A stretch of 41,029 nt of DNA from an uncultured Christensenella sp. (GCA_910577995.1 CAJTND010000011.1:1-41029); one strand, 5' to 3'. Counted from the stretch's first letter, positions 8,341-15,903 are shown. Translations and numbers: made by a program. Notes: generated by a model not told the origin, from the sequence alone.

Positions 8341-8521
8341 AAAAGAAAACTGTCCGCAGAACCACAAGTGCCCCGCCGTAAAGATATGTCCCGTCGGCGC
8401 GCTTTCGCAGACCGACTTCGGCGCGCCCGTGATAGACCGCGGCAAGTGCATCGCGTGCGGTAAGTGCTCCGACTTCTGTCCGAAGAAGGCGCTCGTCCTC
8501 GAGCATATAGCTCAGGACTGA
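8318..8521 (+). CDS. Small 4Fe-4S ferredoxin-like protein
   Basis: A 67-residue protein with two cysteine clusters: CPQNHKCPAVKICP near the N-terminus and the classical CIACGKCSDFCP toward the C-terminus. The second is a full CxxCxxC...CP motif, so the protein probably carries one or two [4Fe-4S] clusters and moves electrons in the cytosol. It begins inside the end of the MFS gene with GGAGAG ahead of the ATG, in a different frame, so the two are translated from one mRNA. Its 3' end overlaps the last 10 bases of the convergent membrane-protein gene. Partner enzymes are not evident nearby. Confidence 0.9.
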   Translation: MNKILTLKKENCPQNHKCPAVKICPVGALSQTDFGAPVIDRGKCIACGKCSDFCPKKALVLEHIAQD

Positions 8522-9438
8522 TCGGACGCCAAACGCAGCCCGTCCGCACTCTCCCACAGCGGGAGGGTCTTTTGCGCTATCGATTTTACGTAAGCCTCGG
8601 CGTTAAGCCCGATAACGACAAACGCTATCTCGAACACCGCGACGCCTATAAACGCGCCGACTATTTGATTGGTCAGCGCGACGGCGATATAACCGAGCGC
8701 GGCGGCGAGCACAAAGACTATCATATCGGTAAGGAACAGCAACAGGATATTTTTGCAGTTGACAATCTTTATCAGCTTGACTTTTTTCCAGCCGTGGATA
8801 ACGTACGCCTCGAACAGCGCGATAAACCCGAAAAGCAGTATCGAGCTAAGCGTCGTAACGAATACGCTCGGCTTCCATACCGATATCAGCCAAAAGCAGA
8901 ACGCGACGAGCGTCGCCGTTATCACGCCGTCGATAAACGCGTGGAGAAAATATTTCCACAGCGCGCGTTTCGCCACGTTGCGCCTGACGAGCCATTTCGT
9001 AAGGAAAAACCCGCCTATCACGCCGAGCAACAGGAATATCACGACAACTATCAGGTATGTAAAGATCTCGGTAACGAACACGGCGACGGCGGCGTTTATC
9101 GGCACAGCGAACGCCTCCGAGCTTTCGACGAGCGCGGCGATACAGCCGTTTATCGTCGTAGTCAGCCAGTCGTAACTCAACATCGTCTTTACCGCTTCCA
9201 TCGGGTCGTTCCAATCGAGCGCATAGAACGCCGACGTAAAGCTGTCTTTAAGCGCGGTGAGGTCTATCTGCGTTTCCGAAAGTATGCGCGAAATTTCCGC
9301 GACCAGCGTATCGACGGACGCGGACAGCCCGGGCAGCAGCACCGACAGCCCTATGACGAACCCGAGCGCGATCGTTCCGAGCGGCGTGAAAAAATATTTC
9401 AGGCTGTTGAAAAAATTTTTTATACCTTGTGCTATCAT
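8512..9438 (-). CDS. Uncharacterised polytopic membrane protein
   Basis: A 308-residue protein with about seven hydrophobic segments: one near residues 18-38, two between about 110 and 145, two around 165-215, and two around 228-275. An extracytoplasmic loop at about 40-105 has several Ser/Thr and acidic residues. I do not recognise the family. The start is supported by AAGGA ahead of the ATG and by a TTGATT/TATTAT promoter. It is transcribed alone on the minus strand, and its 3' end overlaps the ferredoxin gene by 10 bases. Confidence 0.8.
   Translation of the reverse strand: MIAQGIKNFFNSLKYFFTPLGTIALGFVIGLSVLLPGLSASVDTLVAEISRILSETQIDLTALKDSFTSAFYALDWNDPMEAVKTMLSYDWLTTTINGCIAALVESSEAFAVPINAAVAVFVTEIFTYLIVVVIFLLLGVIGGFFLTKWLVRRNVAKRALWKYFLHAFIDGVITATLVAFCFWLISVWKPSVFVTTLSSILLFGFIALFEAYVIHGWKKVKLIKIVNCKNILLLFLTDMIVFVLAAALGYIAVALTNQIVGAFIGVAVFEIAFVVIGLNAEAYVKSIAQKTLPLWESADGLRLASDQS
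8549..8573 (+). terminator. Possible terminator for the ferredoxin transcript inside the antisense gene
   Basis: CTCTCCC-acagc-GGGAGGG followed by TCTTTT lies 28 bases after the ferredoxin stop. It falls within the coding sequence of the opposing membrane-protein gene, so selection on the protein could also explain it. Confidence 0.4.
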
Positions 9439-9484
9439 TCGTTATCCTTGTATCTCATTCGCGTCCGCGCGGTATGCTGTCTGT

Positions 9485-9513
9485 ATAATAGCAAAATACC
9501 TTGCAAAAATCAA
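9485..9513 (-). promoter_or_regulatory. Promoter of the membrane-protein gene
   Basis: On the minus strand, TTGATT (9508-9513), a 17-nt spacer and TATTAT (9485-9490). A leader of about 40 nt with AAGGA precedes the ATG at 9438. Confidence 0.7.
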
Positions 9514-9593
9514 GTCTTTGGCGCGCACGCTCTCCCTGCCGCCTTAGTAGAGGCGCGACACAAGCTTTATGGACGGGGCGCGCCTTTATTCAC

Positions 9594-9622
9594 TTGATTT
9601 TTTGCGTCGGCTGTGGTATATT
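9594..9622 (+). promoter_or_regulatory. Promoter of the yitT-like gene (predicted leaderless)
   Basis: TTGATT (9594-9599), a 17-nt spacer and TATATT (9617-9622). The ATG at 9630 follows after only 7 nt and no Shine-Dalgarno sequence precedes it. Transcription is therefore predicted to begin at or next to the start codon. Confidence 0.75.
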
Positions 9623-9629
9623 TAGCTTA

Positions 9630-10706
9630 ATGAACAAAGCCACTCTCAAAGAACAAATCCGATCGCTCCGCACTCTCCGCCCGCTCAATTTCCTCGGGCT
9701 GTTGATAAGCGGCTCGGTCAACGCGATAGGCGTTACCATGTTCCTGATACCCGTCAATCTGATAGACAGCGGGTTTTCGGGCACGAGCATGCTGCTGTTC
9801 CAAGTGACGCCGCACTTCCTCAACCTCACCTTTTTCCTGTTGATACTCAACATCCCGTTCTTTTTGCTCGGACTGAAAAAGCAAGGTTTGGTATTCACCG
9901 TGTATTCCGTTTTCGCCGTTGCGGTGTACTCGATAGCGGCGTTCCTCATACAGCACGTTTTCCCGATAGACTGGTCTAAAGGCTCGCCGATAGCGGGCAA
10001 CGACGTGCTGCTGTGCGCGCTGTTCGGCGGACTCGTTTCGGGCATCGGCAGCGGCTTGACCATTCGCTGCGGCGGCGCGATAGACGGCGCGGAAGTCACC
10101 GCGGTGCTCTTTGCCAAGCGCCTCGGTCTTTCCGTCGGAACGTTCGTCATGATATACAACGTCATACTCTACATAATAAGCGCGATAGTCTTTAACAGCT
10201 GGGTGCTCCCGCTGTACTCGATAGTCGCTTACGCCGTCGGCATAAAAGCGGTCGACTTTATAGTCGAGGGTCTCGATAAAGCCGTCGCCGCGCTCGTCAT
10301 TTCGAGCAAGTCCGACGAGGTAGCCGCCGCGCTCAGCAACAAGCTCGGTCACGGCATCACCATGTGGGAGACCTCGGGCTACTACTCGCGCGAGAAAAAG
10401 ACTGCGCTGTACTGCGTCGCCAACCGTTTCCAACTGCTCGGCATCAAACGCACGGTGCACGAGATAGACCCCGACGCGTTCGTCACCGTCACCGAGATAT
10501 CCGACACCGTCGGCAGGAACAAGATATCTCTCTCGCTCAAAAAGAAAAAACACGTCGTTCCGCCGCCCATCCTCGCCCCGACGACCGAGATAGTCGACGA
10601 AGCCGCCGCAACGCTCGCCGACGACGCGCCCGCGCCGCCGCCAGAACTTACTCAAACGCCGGTCGCGCCCGACCTCGCCGAGGAGAACTCTAACGCCGAG
10701 GAATAA
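9630..10706 (+). CDS. YitT family membrane protein (DUF161 + DUF2179)
   Basis: A 358-residue protein. Residues about 17-215 hold five or six membrane segments of the YitT/DUF161 type, including the glycine-rich stretch SGIGSGLTIRCGGAIDGAE (137-155) typical of the family. Residues about 222-300 form a cytoplasmic DUF2179 domain (TMWETSGYYSREKK, then CVANRFQLLGIK). A Pro/Ala/Glu-rich tail of about 50 residues ends the protein. The family is common in Firmicutes and its transport function is unsettled. I place the start at 9630 rather than further upstream, because family similarity begins there and a consensus promoter ends 7 nt before it. It is a single-gene unit ending at a shared bidirectional terminator. 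Confidence 0.9.
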   Translation: MNKATLKEQIRSLRTLRPLNFLGLLISGSVNAIGVTMFLIPVNLIDSGFSGTSMLLFQVTPHFLNLTFFLLILNIPFFLLGLKKQGLVFTVYSVFAVAVYSIAAFLIQHVFPIDWSKGSPIAGNDVLLCALFGGLVSGIGSGLTIRCGGAIDGAEVTAVLFAKRLGLSVGTFVMIYNVILYIISAIVFNSWVLPLYSIVAYAVGIKAVDFIVEGLDKAVAALVISSKSDEVAAALSNKLGHGITMWETSGYYSREKKTALYCVANRFQLLGIKRTVHEIDPDAFVTVTEISDTVGRNKISLSLKKKKHVVPPPILAPTTEIVDEAAATLADDAPAPPPELTQTPVAPDLAEENSNAEE

Positions 10707-10744
10707 GCATGATCCCCGACTTATCTATCATATCTATCGGCAAC

Positions 10745-10773
10745 AAAAAAACGGACGTAACCGCCCGTTTTTT
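10745..10773. terminator. Bidirectional terminator between convergent genes
   Basis: AAAAAACGG pairs with CCGTTTTTT, extended inside by CG/CG with one mismatch. The A and T runs on either side serve both the yitT-like gene (plus) and the FakA-middle-like gene (minus, stop at 10777). Confidence 0.85.
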
Positions 10774-10776
10774 ATT

Positions 10777-11037
10777 TCAGCCCTGCAAGCCTCTCGACTG
10801 CCTGTCCATATCCTCGACGACGATATCGTAGATCTCGCCGAGCGAGGCGCAGTATTCGAGCACCTTCCACGGCTCGTTGGTGTGGAAGTGTATCTTGATA
10901 AGCTCGCTGTCGCCGACTGCGAGAAGGCAGTCGCCCTTGAAGTTGGTGTTGAAGTAGTCTTTGATCTTGTCCTCGTCGAGGTCCTTGCCCTCGATAAGGA
11001 GCTGTGTGTCGTAACGGAATTCCGTTTCTTCGGACAT
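10777..11037 (-). CDS. Free-standing FakA middle-domain-like protein
   Basis: An 86-residue cytosolic protein matching the segment between the DAK kinase domain and the C-terminal domain of fatty-acid kinase FakA (YloV). It shows TQLLIEGKDLDEDKI, then GDCLLAVGDSELIKIHFHTN, then KVLEYCASLGEI and DIVVEDMDRQ, in the family order. FakA phosphorylates fatty acids bound to FakB; this middle region is linked to FakB binding (from memory). The conserved HxHTN is kept as HFHTN, but the strand that usually reads Y-C-T-E has Asp in place of Cys. No kinase domain, FakB or DegV gene is in the window. I chose the Met at 11037 because AAGGAG sits 8 nt upstream; an upstream ATG at 11082 has no such site. Role unknown, possibly regulatory. 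Confidence 0.85.
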   Translation of the reverse strand: MSEETEFRYDTQLLIEGKDLDEDKIKDYFNTNFKGDCLLAVGDSELIKIHFHTNEPWKVLEYCASLGEIYDIVVEDMDRQSRGLQG

Positions 11038-11070
11038 ATCGGTATCTCCTTGTTTCGGTTTTATGCTACG

Positions 11071-11099
11071 ATTATACAGCACATAATATATTTAGTCAA
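11071..11099 (-). promoter_or_regulatory. Promoter of the FakA-middle-like gene
   Basis: On the minus strand, TTGACT (11094-11099), a 17-nt spacer and TATAAT (11071-11076). It stands back to back with the EIIC promoter; the two -35 boxes are 14 nt apart. Confidence 0.8.
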
Positions 11100-11113
11100 G
11101 CGATATCCTACGA

Positions 11114-11143
11114 TTGACCTACCGCGCGCGAACGTGGTATAAT
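11114..11143 (+). promoter_or_regulatory. Promoter of the EIIC-like gene (predicted leaderless)
   Basis: TTGACC (11114-11119), an 18-nt spacer and a perfect TATAAT (11138-11143). The ATG at 11150 begins 6 nt after the -10 box, leaving no room for a 5' UTR. Confidence 0.8.
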
Positions 11144-11149
11144 CATCGT

Positions 11150-12400
11150 ATGGAAGAGAACTTTAAGGAAGAAACGACGGCGCAGCCCGAATGCGCCGAC
11201 GGCGTTACGACCGTACCGCAAGAAGCGCAAACCGAGCCGAACGCCGCGCAGACCGCAGAGCCGCCCGAGCCGAAGAAAAAACGCACGCCCGGGCAGATAG
11301 TCAAGCATTACGCGCACAGGTACTTTATCGAGGCGTTTTCCGGAATGGCGCTCGGACTGTTCTGCACGCTCATCATAGGGACTATCGTCGGACAGATAGG
11401 GTCGCTCATAGGAGAAAATCCGTTCGGCAAGATACTTTGGAACATAGGCAACATCGCCAAGCTCATAATGGGCGCAGGGATAGGCGCAGGCATAGCGCAC
11501 AGTCTCAAAGCCAAAAAACTGACCGGCTTCTCCGCCGCTGTCGCCGGCATGCTCGGCGCGAACATGACCAACATTTTCGCAATGTCGGGGATAGAGATAT
11601 ACGGCGCGTCCGCCAAAGCGCCGCTCACCGTCGGCGATCCCGTCGGCGCGTTCGTCGCGGCGGTCGCGGCAATAGAGCTTGCCGACCTCGTCGAGGGCAA
11701 GACACCGATAGATATAATAGTCGTGCCGCTCGCCGCAGTATGCTGCGGCACGCTCGCCGCGATCGCGCTCGGCATACCGTTCGGCATCATCTTCGCACTG
11801 TTCGGCAAGGGCGTATCCATGGCGATAGGCTGGGAGCCCGTATCGTTCGGCATACTCATCGCCGTGATAATGGGACTGCTGTTGACCCTACCTACGTCGA
11901 GCGCGGCGTTCGGTGTTATCATATTCTCCTCGCCGCTCATCGACACGCCCGAACTTATGGCGAGCGCGGGGCTCGGCGCGGCGGCGGCTTGCGCGGGCTG
12001 TTGCGCGCACATGGTCGGCTTTGCCGTAGCGAGCTTCCGCGAGAACCGTTGGGGCGGACTCGTTTCGCAGGGCGTCGGCACGAGCATGCTGCAAATACCC
12101 AACCTCGGCAAAAATCCGCGCATACTTATCCCCGCGATCGTCGCGTCGGCGGTGAGCGGTCCGCTCGCATCGGCGGCGTTCGGGATAGTGTGCGACGCGA
12201 GCGGCAGCGGCATGGGCACGGCGGGGCTCGTCGGCGTGATCAACACGTTTACCGCGTCGCTCGGCGCGGGGCTCGCCTGGTGGTACATACTGATAGCCGT
12301 TCTCACCTGCTATATAACAGTCCCCGCGGCGGTCGCGCTCGGCACGAGCGAACTTATGCGAAAGCTCGGCTGGATAAAGCCCGGCGACATGAAGATATAA
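11150..12400 (+). CDS. PTS EIIC-like membrane protein (PTS_EIIC_2 type)
   Basis: A 416-residue protein. A cytoplasmic acidic Thr/Pro/Glu-rich tail (1-42) precedes about ten hydrophobic segments. Signature stretches include LTLPTSSAAFGVI, AACAGCCAHMVGFAVASFRENR and the segment QGVGTSMLQIPNLGKNPRI, which I recognise from the PF13303 family of PTS IIC-related proteins. No EIIA or EIIB domain or gene is nearby, so classical phosphotransfer transport is uncertain; relatives are often annotated only as regulatory or sugar transporters. The start at 11150 is favoured by the promoter position. A 12-bp inverted element just downstream may terminate the transcript. Confidence 0.88.
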   Translation: MEENFKEETTAQPECADGVTTVPQEAQTEPNAAQTAEPPEPKKKRTPGQIVKHYAHRYFIEAFSGMALGLFCTLIIGTIVGQIGSLIGENPFGKILWNIGNIAKLIMGAGIGAGIAHSLKAKKLTGFSAAVAGMLGANMTNIFAMSGIEIYGASAKAPLTVGDPVGAFVAAVAAIELADLVEGKTPIDIIVVPLAAVCCGTLAAIALGIPFGIIFALFGKGVSMAIGWEPVSFGILIAVIMGLLLTLPTSSAAFGVIIFSSPLIDTPELMASAGLGAAAACAGCCAHMVGFAVASFRENRWGGLVSQGVGTSMLQIPNLGKNPRILIPAIVASAVSGPLASAAFGIVCDASGSGMGTAGLVGVINTFTASLGAGLAWWYILIAVLTCYITVPAAVALGTSELMRKLGWIKPGDMKI

Positions 12401-12414
12401 AATATTGTAATACA

Positions 12415-12502
12415 AAAACGAGATCCCAAGGCTTTGCCGCGGAATGACGAACGCTCTGTCATGGCGCTTGTCGTGCCAAGCAAAAACGAAGGATCTCGTT
12501 TT
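12415..12502. terminator. Large inverted element acting as probable bidirectional terminator
   Basis: AAAACGAGATCC (12415-12426) and GGATCTCGTTTT (12491-12502) are perfect 12-bp arms around about 64 bp of inner sequence. A- and T-rich ends on both sides would suit the convergent EIIC-like and thioesterase genes. The inner layout (GAGATCC, small hairpin, AATGAC) resembles the dispersed 76-bp repeats at 40412 and 40824. Confidence 0.6.
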
Positions 12503-12516
12503 ATTGATTATTTAAT

Positions 12517-13017
12517 TTATTCTTTGCCGAAATAGATCTCCGTCACGTCGTCGGGGATATTTATATCGAGTTCTTCTTCTATCGTTACGTCCGTTATTTT
12601 TTCGCAGGGCATTATCAGATACTTGGCGACGCCTTCGGCGAGCACGTTGCCGTCCTTGTCCATTATTTGGCATTTGGCGGAATAGCCGCGCGAGAGCTTT
12701 TCCACGTACACTCCCCTGCCGACAAGCTCGACGTCATACGGAACGGGCTTGCGGTATTTGACGCTTATATCCATAGTGACGGCGATGCAGTCGGGACGGT
12801 CCGTCCAAAGCACCCTGCCCGCAAGCTCATCTATCATAGTCGCGAGCATGCCGCCGTGCACCCTGCCCGGGTAGCTCTGATGCTCGGGGCGGAAAGTGAA
12901 CAGCGCGCCGACCGAGCCGTCCGCCATATTGTAAAACTGCGCTTTTACTCCGAGCGTGTTATCCATGCCGCAGATTATGCACATATGCGAGTTGTTCTGT
13001 TTGGAAACTACCTTCAT
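12517..13017 (-). CDS. Hotdog-fold thioesterase (PaaI-like)
   Basis: A 166-residue single hotdog domain expected to hydrolyse an acyl-CoA or acyl-ACP thioester. The family signature is HGGMLATMIDE, with the conserved Gly-Gly before the long central helix, followed by TMDISVKYRKPVPYD, the usual strand after the helix. The N-terminus has two Cys in the pattern MCIICG. The substrate is unknown. GAGGT precedes the chosen ATG and a perfect TTGACA-N17-TATAAT promoter lies upstream. It diverges from the ilvB operon with promoters only 12 nt apart, so shared regulation is possible. Confidence 0.88.
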   Translation of the reverse strand: MKVVSKQNNSHMCIICGMDNTLGVKAQFYNMADGSVGALFTFRPEHQSYPGRVHGGMLATMIDELAGRVLWTDRPDCIAVTMDISVKYRKPVPYDVELVGRGVYVEKLSRGYSAKCQIMDKDGNVLAEGVAKYLIMPCEKITDVTIEEELDINIPDDVTEIYFGKE

Positions 13018-13050
13018 GACCGACCTCTTTTTTTTCCGATGTTCCGTTTG

Positions 13051-13079
13051 ATTATACACGAACGCGCCGCCTTTGTCAA
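13051..13079 (-). promoter_or_regulatory. Promoter of the thioesterase gene
   Basis: On the minus strand, TTGACA (13074-13079), a 17-nt spacer and TATAAT (13051-13056). A leader of about 30 nt with GAGGT follows. Confidence 0.85.
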
Positions 13080-13091
13080 ACGAACAAATAA

Positions 13092-13120
13092 TTGACAAGC
13101 CGCGCCGTTTCATATATAAT
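13092..13120 (+). promoter_or_regulatory. Promoter of the ilv operon (predicted leaderless)
   Basis: A perfect TTGACA (13092-13097), a 17-nt spacer and TATAAT (13115-13120). The ilvB ATG at 13128 begins 7 nt after the -10 box. There is no room for a T-box or leader-peptide attenuator, the usual devices for ilv operons. Confidence 0.85.
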
Positions 13121-13127
13121 ATACGCT

Positions 13128-14795
13128 ATGAAGATCACAGGAGCGGCGGCGATCGTAAAATGCCTGCTCGAACAAGACGCGACTACCGTATTCGGATATC
13201 CCGGCGGTCAGATAATCGATCTGTTCGACGCGCTGTACAACGAGCCGAAGATAAACCGAATACTCACCTCGCACGAACAGGGCGCGGCGCACGCGGCGGA
13301 GGGCTATGCCCGCGCCACGGGCAAGACGGGCGTCGTCATCGCTACGTCCGGTCCGGGCGCGACCAACCTCGTCACGGGCATTGCCGACGCGTATCTCGAC
13401 AGCGTGCCGCTCGTCGCGATAACGGGCAACGTGCCCGTAGCCCTGCTCGGACGCGACAGTTTTCAGGAAGTAGACATCGCGGGCGTCACCATGCCGATAA
13501 CCAAGCATAACTTTATCGTCAAAGACCCCGCCGAACTGTGCGACGCTATTCGCCGCGCGTTCTACATAGCGCGTTCCGACCGTCCCGGTCCGGTGCTCGT
13601 CGACGTTCCGAAAAACGTCCAGCAGGCGCTCGTCGAGTACGCGCAAACTCCGGTCGCGCCGCCGCACAAGCCGCCCATGCAGGCGGACGTCACCGATGCG
13701 GTCGCGCTCATCGACGGCGCAAAGCGTCCCGTCATTTACGCGGGCGGCGGCTGCATTGCGTCGGGCGCGAGCGCGGAACTTATCGCTTTTGCCGAGCATA
13801 TCAAAGCGCCGATAGCCTCGTCGATGATGGGGCTTACCGCAGTGCCGACGGACAGCCCGTACTGCGCCGGGCTTATAGGCATGCACGGGCGCGCATCCGT
13901 CGCCAAGCTCGTAGGCAAAGCCGATCTCATAATAGCGGTCGGCGCGCGGTTCTCCGACCGAGTGGCGGGCAACCGTTCCGAATTCTGCAAGCACGCAAAG
14001 ATATTGCATATAGATATCGACGCGGCGGAAATAGACAAAAACGTAACGACCGACGCGCATATCCGCGGCGACGTAGCCGAGGTGCTGAAACTGCTGACGC
14101 GCGCTGTCGCGAAAAAGACAGACGACGGCATGATAAAGCTCAACGCCGAGCTTAAAGCCGCCGCGCCGCTCCCGCCCTGCCGCGGCGGACTGTCGCCGAG
14201 AACGGTCATTCGGTACGTATCGGACAACGTCGGCGACGCGGTCATAGCGACGGACGTCGGACAGCACCAAATGTGGGTCGCGCAGGGCTACGGCTTCCGC
14301 GCGCCGCGCACGTTCCTAACGAGCGGCGGACTCGGCACGATGGGCTTCGGTCTGGGCGCGGCTATCGGCGGCGCGGTCGGCGCCGGCAAGCGCGCCGTGC
14401 TCTTTACGGGCGACGGCTCGTTCCACATGAACATGAACGAGCTTGCGACGGCGACTCGGCTCGGACTGCGGCTTACAGTGTTCGTGTTCGACAACCGCAC
14501 GCTCGGCATGGTCAGGCAGTGGCAGACGCTGTTCTACGGCAAACGCTATTCGTCCACCGACCTCGACGGCAACAAGACGGACTTCGTCAAACTCGCCGAG
14601 GCGTTCGGCGCGAAGGGCTACCGCCTCGACAACGACGCGGACGTCGAAAAAATCGTCGGCGCGGCGCTCGCCGAGGACGGCGTGACCGTCGTCGACTGCG
14701 TCATCGACAAGGACGAGCTCGTCCTGCCGATGATACCCCCGGGCAAAACGATGAACGACATCATCACCGAGATAACGTCGGAGGACAAAAAATGA
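13128..14795 (+). CDS. ilvB: Acetolactate synthase, catalytic subunit
   Basis: A 555-residue thiamine-diphosphate enzyme that condenses pyruvate with pyruvate or 2-oxobutyrate, the first common step of valine, leucine and isoleucine synthesis. Seen: FGYPGGQ (22-28), the catalytic Glu50 in SHEQGAAHAAEGYA, SGPGATNLVTG, the central domain, and the ThDP-binding GDGS (428-431) followed by the segment NELATATRLGLRLTVFVFDN. The sequence LGMVRQWQ matches acetolactate synthases rather than other ThDP decarboxylases. Length is typical. I place the start at MKITGAAAIV, since family similarity begins there and the promoter ends 7 nt before it. The stop overlaps the ilvN ATG by 4 bases, which is typical of coupled subunits. 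Confidence 0.97.
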   Translation: MKITGAAAIVKCLLEQDATTVFGYPGGQIIDLFDALYNEPKINRILTSHEQGAAHAAEGYARATGKTGVVIATSGPGATNLVTGIADAYLDSVPLVAITGNVPVALLGRDSFQEVDIAGVTMPITKHNFIVKDPAELCDAIRRAFYIARSDRPGPVLVDVPKNVQQALVEYAQTPVAPPHKPPMQADVTDAVALIDGAKRPVIYAGGGCIASGASAELIAFAEHIKAPIASSMMGLTAVPTDSPYCAGLIGMHGRASVAKLVGKADLIIAVGARFSDRVAGNRSEFCKHAKILHIDIDAAEIDKNVTTDAHIRGDVAEVLKLLTRAVAKKTDDGMIKLNAELKAAAPLPPCRGGLSPRTVIRYVSDNVGDAVIATDVGQHQMWVAQGYGFRAPRTFLTSGGLGTMGFGLGAAIGGAVGAGKRAVLFTGDGSFHMNMNELATATRLGLRLTVFVFDNRTLGMVRQWQTLFYGKRYSSTDLDGNKTDFVKLAEAFGAKGYRLDNDADVEKIVGAALAEDGVTVVDCVIDKDELVLPMIPPGKTMNDIITEITSEDKK

Positions 14796-15316
14796 CGGGC
14801 GAAACGCATATAATATCTGCGCTCGTAGCCAACGAGAGCGGCATACTTTCGAGAGTGTCGGGGCTGTTCGCGCGGCGGTGCTTCAATATAGAATCGCTGT
14901 CGACGTGCGCGACCGAGGATCCCAAGCATCAGCGCATGACGATAGTCGTGCGCGGCGACGCGAGCGAGATCAAGCAGATTGTCTTGCAGCTCGGCAAGCT
15001 CCCCGCCTGTCTTATGACGGGCGAGATATCCGCCGCCAAGGCGGTCATGCGCGAGCTTTTGCTCGTCAAGATAAAGGCGAAAGCCAAGGAACGCGCGGAG
15101 ATAGAAACGGTCTGCCGCACCTACGAAGCGAAGATAGTCGACCTCTCGCCCGATTCCGTCGTCGTCGAACTTACGGGCAAGCCGAGCAAGATAGACGGAT
15201 TCATCGAGGTCGTAGAGCATTACGGCATACTCGAGCTGTCGCGCACGGGACTTACCGCGATAGAGCGCGGCGGCAAGATACTAAAAAGCGACGAGAACAA
15301 AACGGAAACGGTTTAA
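14792..15316 (+). CDS. ilvN: Acetolactate synthase, regulatory subunit
   Basis: A 174-residue protein beginning with an ACT domain (HIISALVANESGILSRVSGLF, the Gly of NESG being the usual valine-site residue). Next come NIESLS and RMTIVVRG, then a second ACT-like half at about 80-160. It binds the catalytic subunit and makes it sensitive to feedback inhibition by valine. The ATG lies in the ATGA overlap with ilvB, and GGAG is 8 nt upstream. Length matches the small-subunit family. The annotated frame is open far upstream because of the high GC; the real start is at 14792. Confidence 0.95.
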   Translation: MTGETHIISALVANESGILSRVSGLFARRCFNIESLSTCATEDPKHQRMTIVVRGDASEIKQIVLQLGKLPACLMTGEISAAKAVMRELLLVKIKAKAKERAEIETVCRTYEAKIVDLSPDSVVVELTGKPSKIDGFIEVVEHYGILELSRTGLTAIERGGKILKSDENKTETV

Positions 15317-15426
15317 CAAGCCCGCCCCGCCGTGCGCCGACGGTCTTGCGTTCCGATAGCCGTAAACGCTTGAAAATTCTAATCAGATTTTAATCAAAGT
15401 CATATCTGAGTTTAATAAATAAAGGA

Positions 15427-15432
15427 TATAAT
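15427..15432 (+). promoter_or_regulatory. Possible weak promoter before the small membrane protein
   Basis: TATAAT at 15427-15432 lies about 31 nt before the next ATG, but no good -35 hexamer sits 17 nt upstream. The 147-bp gap after ilvN is AT-rich. Confidence 0.35.
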
Positions 15433-15463
15433 CAAATCGTTAAATTACCTTGGGAGGTGCCTA

Positions 15464-15784
15464 ATGGCAAAAAGAGACAGAAAACTCGACCAATTCTTAT
15501 CCGTCATAGTCCTGCTGCTGTATGTTGTTATCATCACCATAAAATGGATAATGATATACCAGAGCGTACCGCAAGGCGCAGTCGACGCGATAAGCATCAT
15601 CACGACGATAGTGCAATGCCTTACCATCTGCGTAGTGCTGTATAACGCGCTCGGGTGGACGGATAGCTTTATCATCAAGATAGTGTTCATCGTGCTCGCG
15701 GTGTTCCTTATCGTCAGCTCGGTGCTCGTATGGGTGCCCGAGATCAGAGCGGTGTTCGAGCAGTACAATATCCCCGTCCTGTAA
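15464..15784 (+). CDS. Small three-helix membrane protein, unknown function
   Basis: A 106-residue protein. After a basic N-terminus (MAKRDRK) come three hydrophobic segments at about 11-32, 41-62 and 69-92, then a short tail. I do not recognise it. GGGAGGT lies 5 nt before the ATG, so it should be well translated. It sits between ilvN and ilvD in the same direction, with 147 bp before it and a terminator plus new promoter after it. It may thus be a separate unit dropped into the branched-chain amino acid cluster rather than part of the pathway. Confidence 0.82.
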   Translation: MAKRDRKLDQFLSVIVLLLYVVIITIKWIMIYQSVPQGAVDAISIITTIVQCLTICVVLYNALGWTDSFIIKIVFIVLAVFLIVSSVLVWVPEIRAVFEQYNIPVL

Positions 15785-15829
15785 AAACATCGGCGCATCG
15801 AGCGCAAAATCACGAAAAATCCCTCCGAA

Positions 15830-15861
15830 AGGGCGTCAAATGCGGTTTGACGTCCTTTTTT
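15830..15861 (+). terminator. Terminator before ilvD
   Basis: AGGGCGTCAAA (15830-15840), loop TGCGG, TTTGACGTCCT, then TTTTT. The 11-bp stem has one mismatch. It ends the transcript coming from the small membrane protein and separates it from ilvD. Confidence 0.85.
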
Positions 15862-15874
15862 GTTCACTATAAAA

Positions 15875-15903
15875 TTGACAAAGCCGCGGCATGTGTGTTA
15901 AAA
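15875..15903 (+). promoter_or_regulatory. Promoter of the ilvD-leuCDB-acpP unit
   Basis: A perfect TTGACA (15875-15880), a 17-nt spacer and TTAAAA (15898-15903), a poorer -10. A leader of about 60 nt with GGAAG follows before ilvD. No T-box stem or leader peptide is evident in it. Confidence 0.7.

Noticed and set aside
15317..15463. T-box or amino acid riboswitch ahead of the small membrane protein or ilvD
   Set aside because: The 147-bp gap and the ilvD leader are too short, and I see no T-box sequence or specifier loop.
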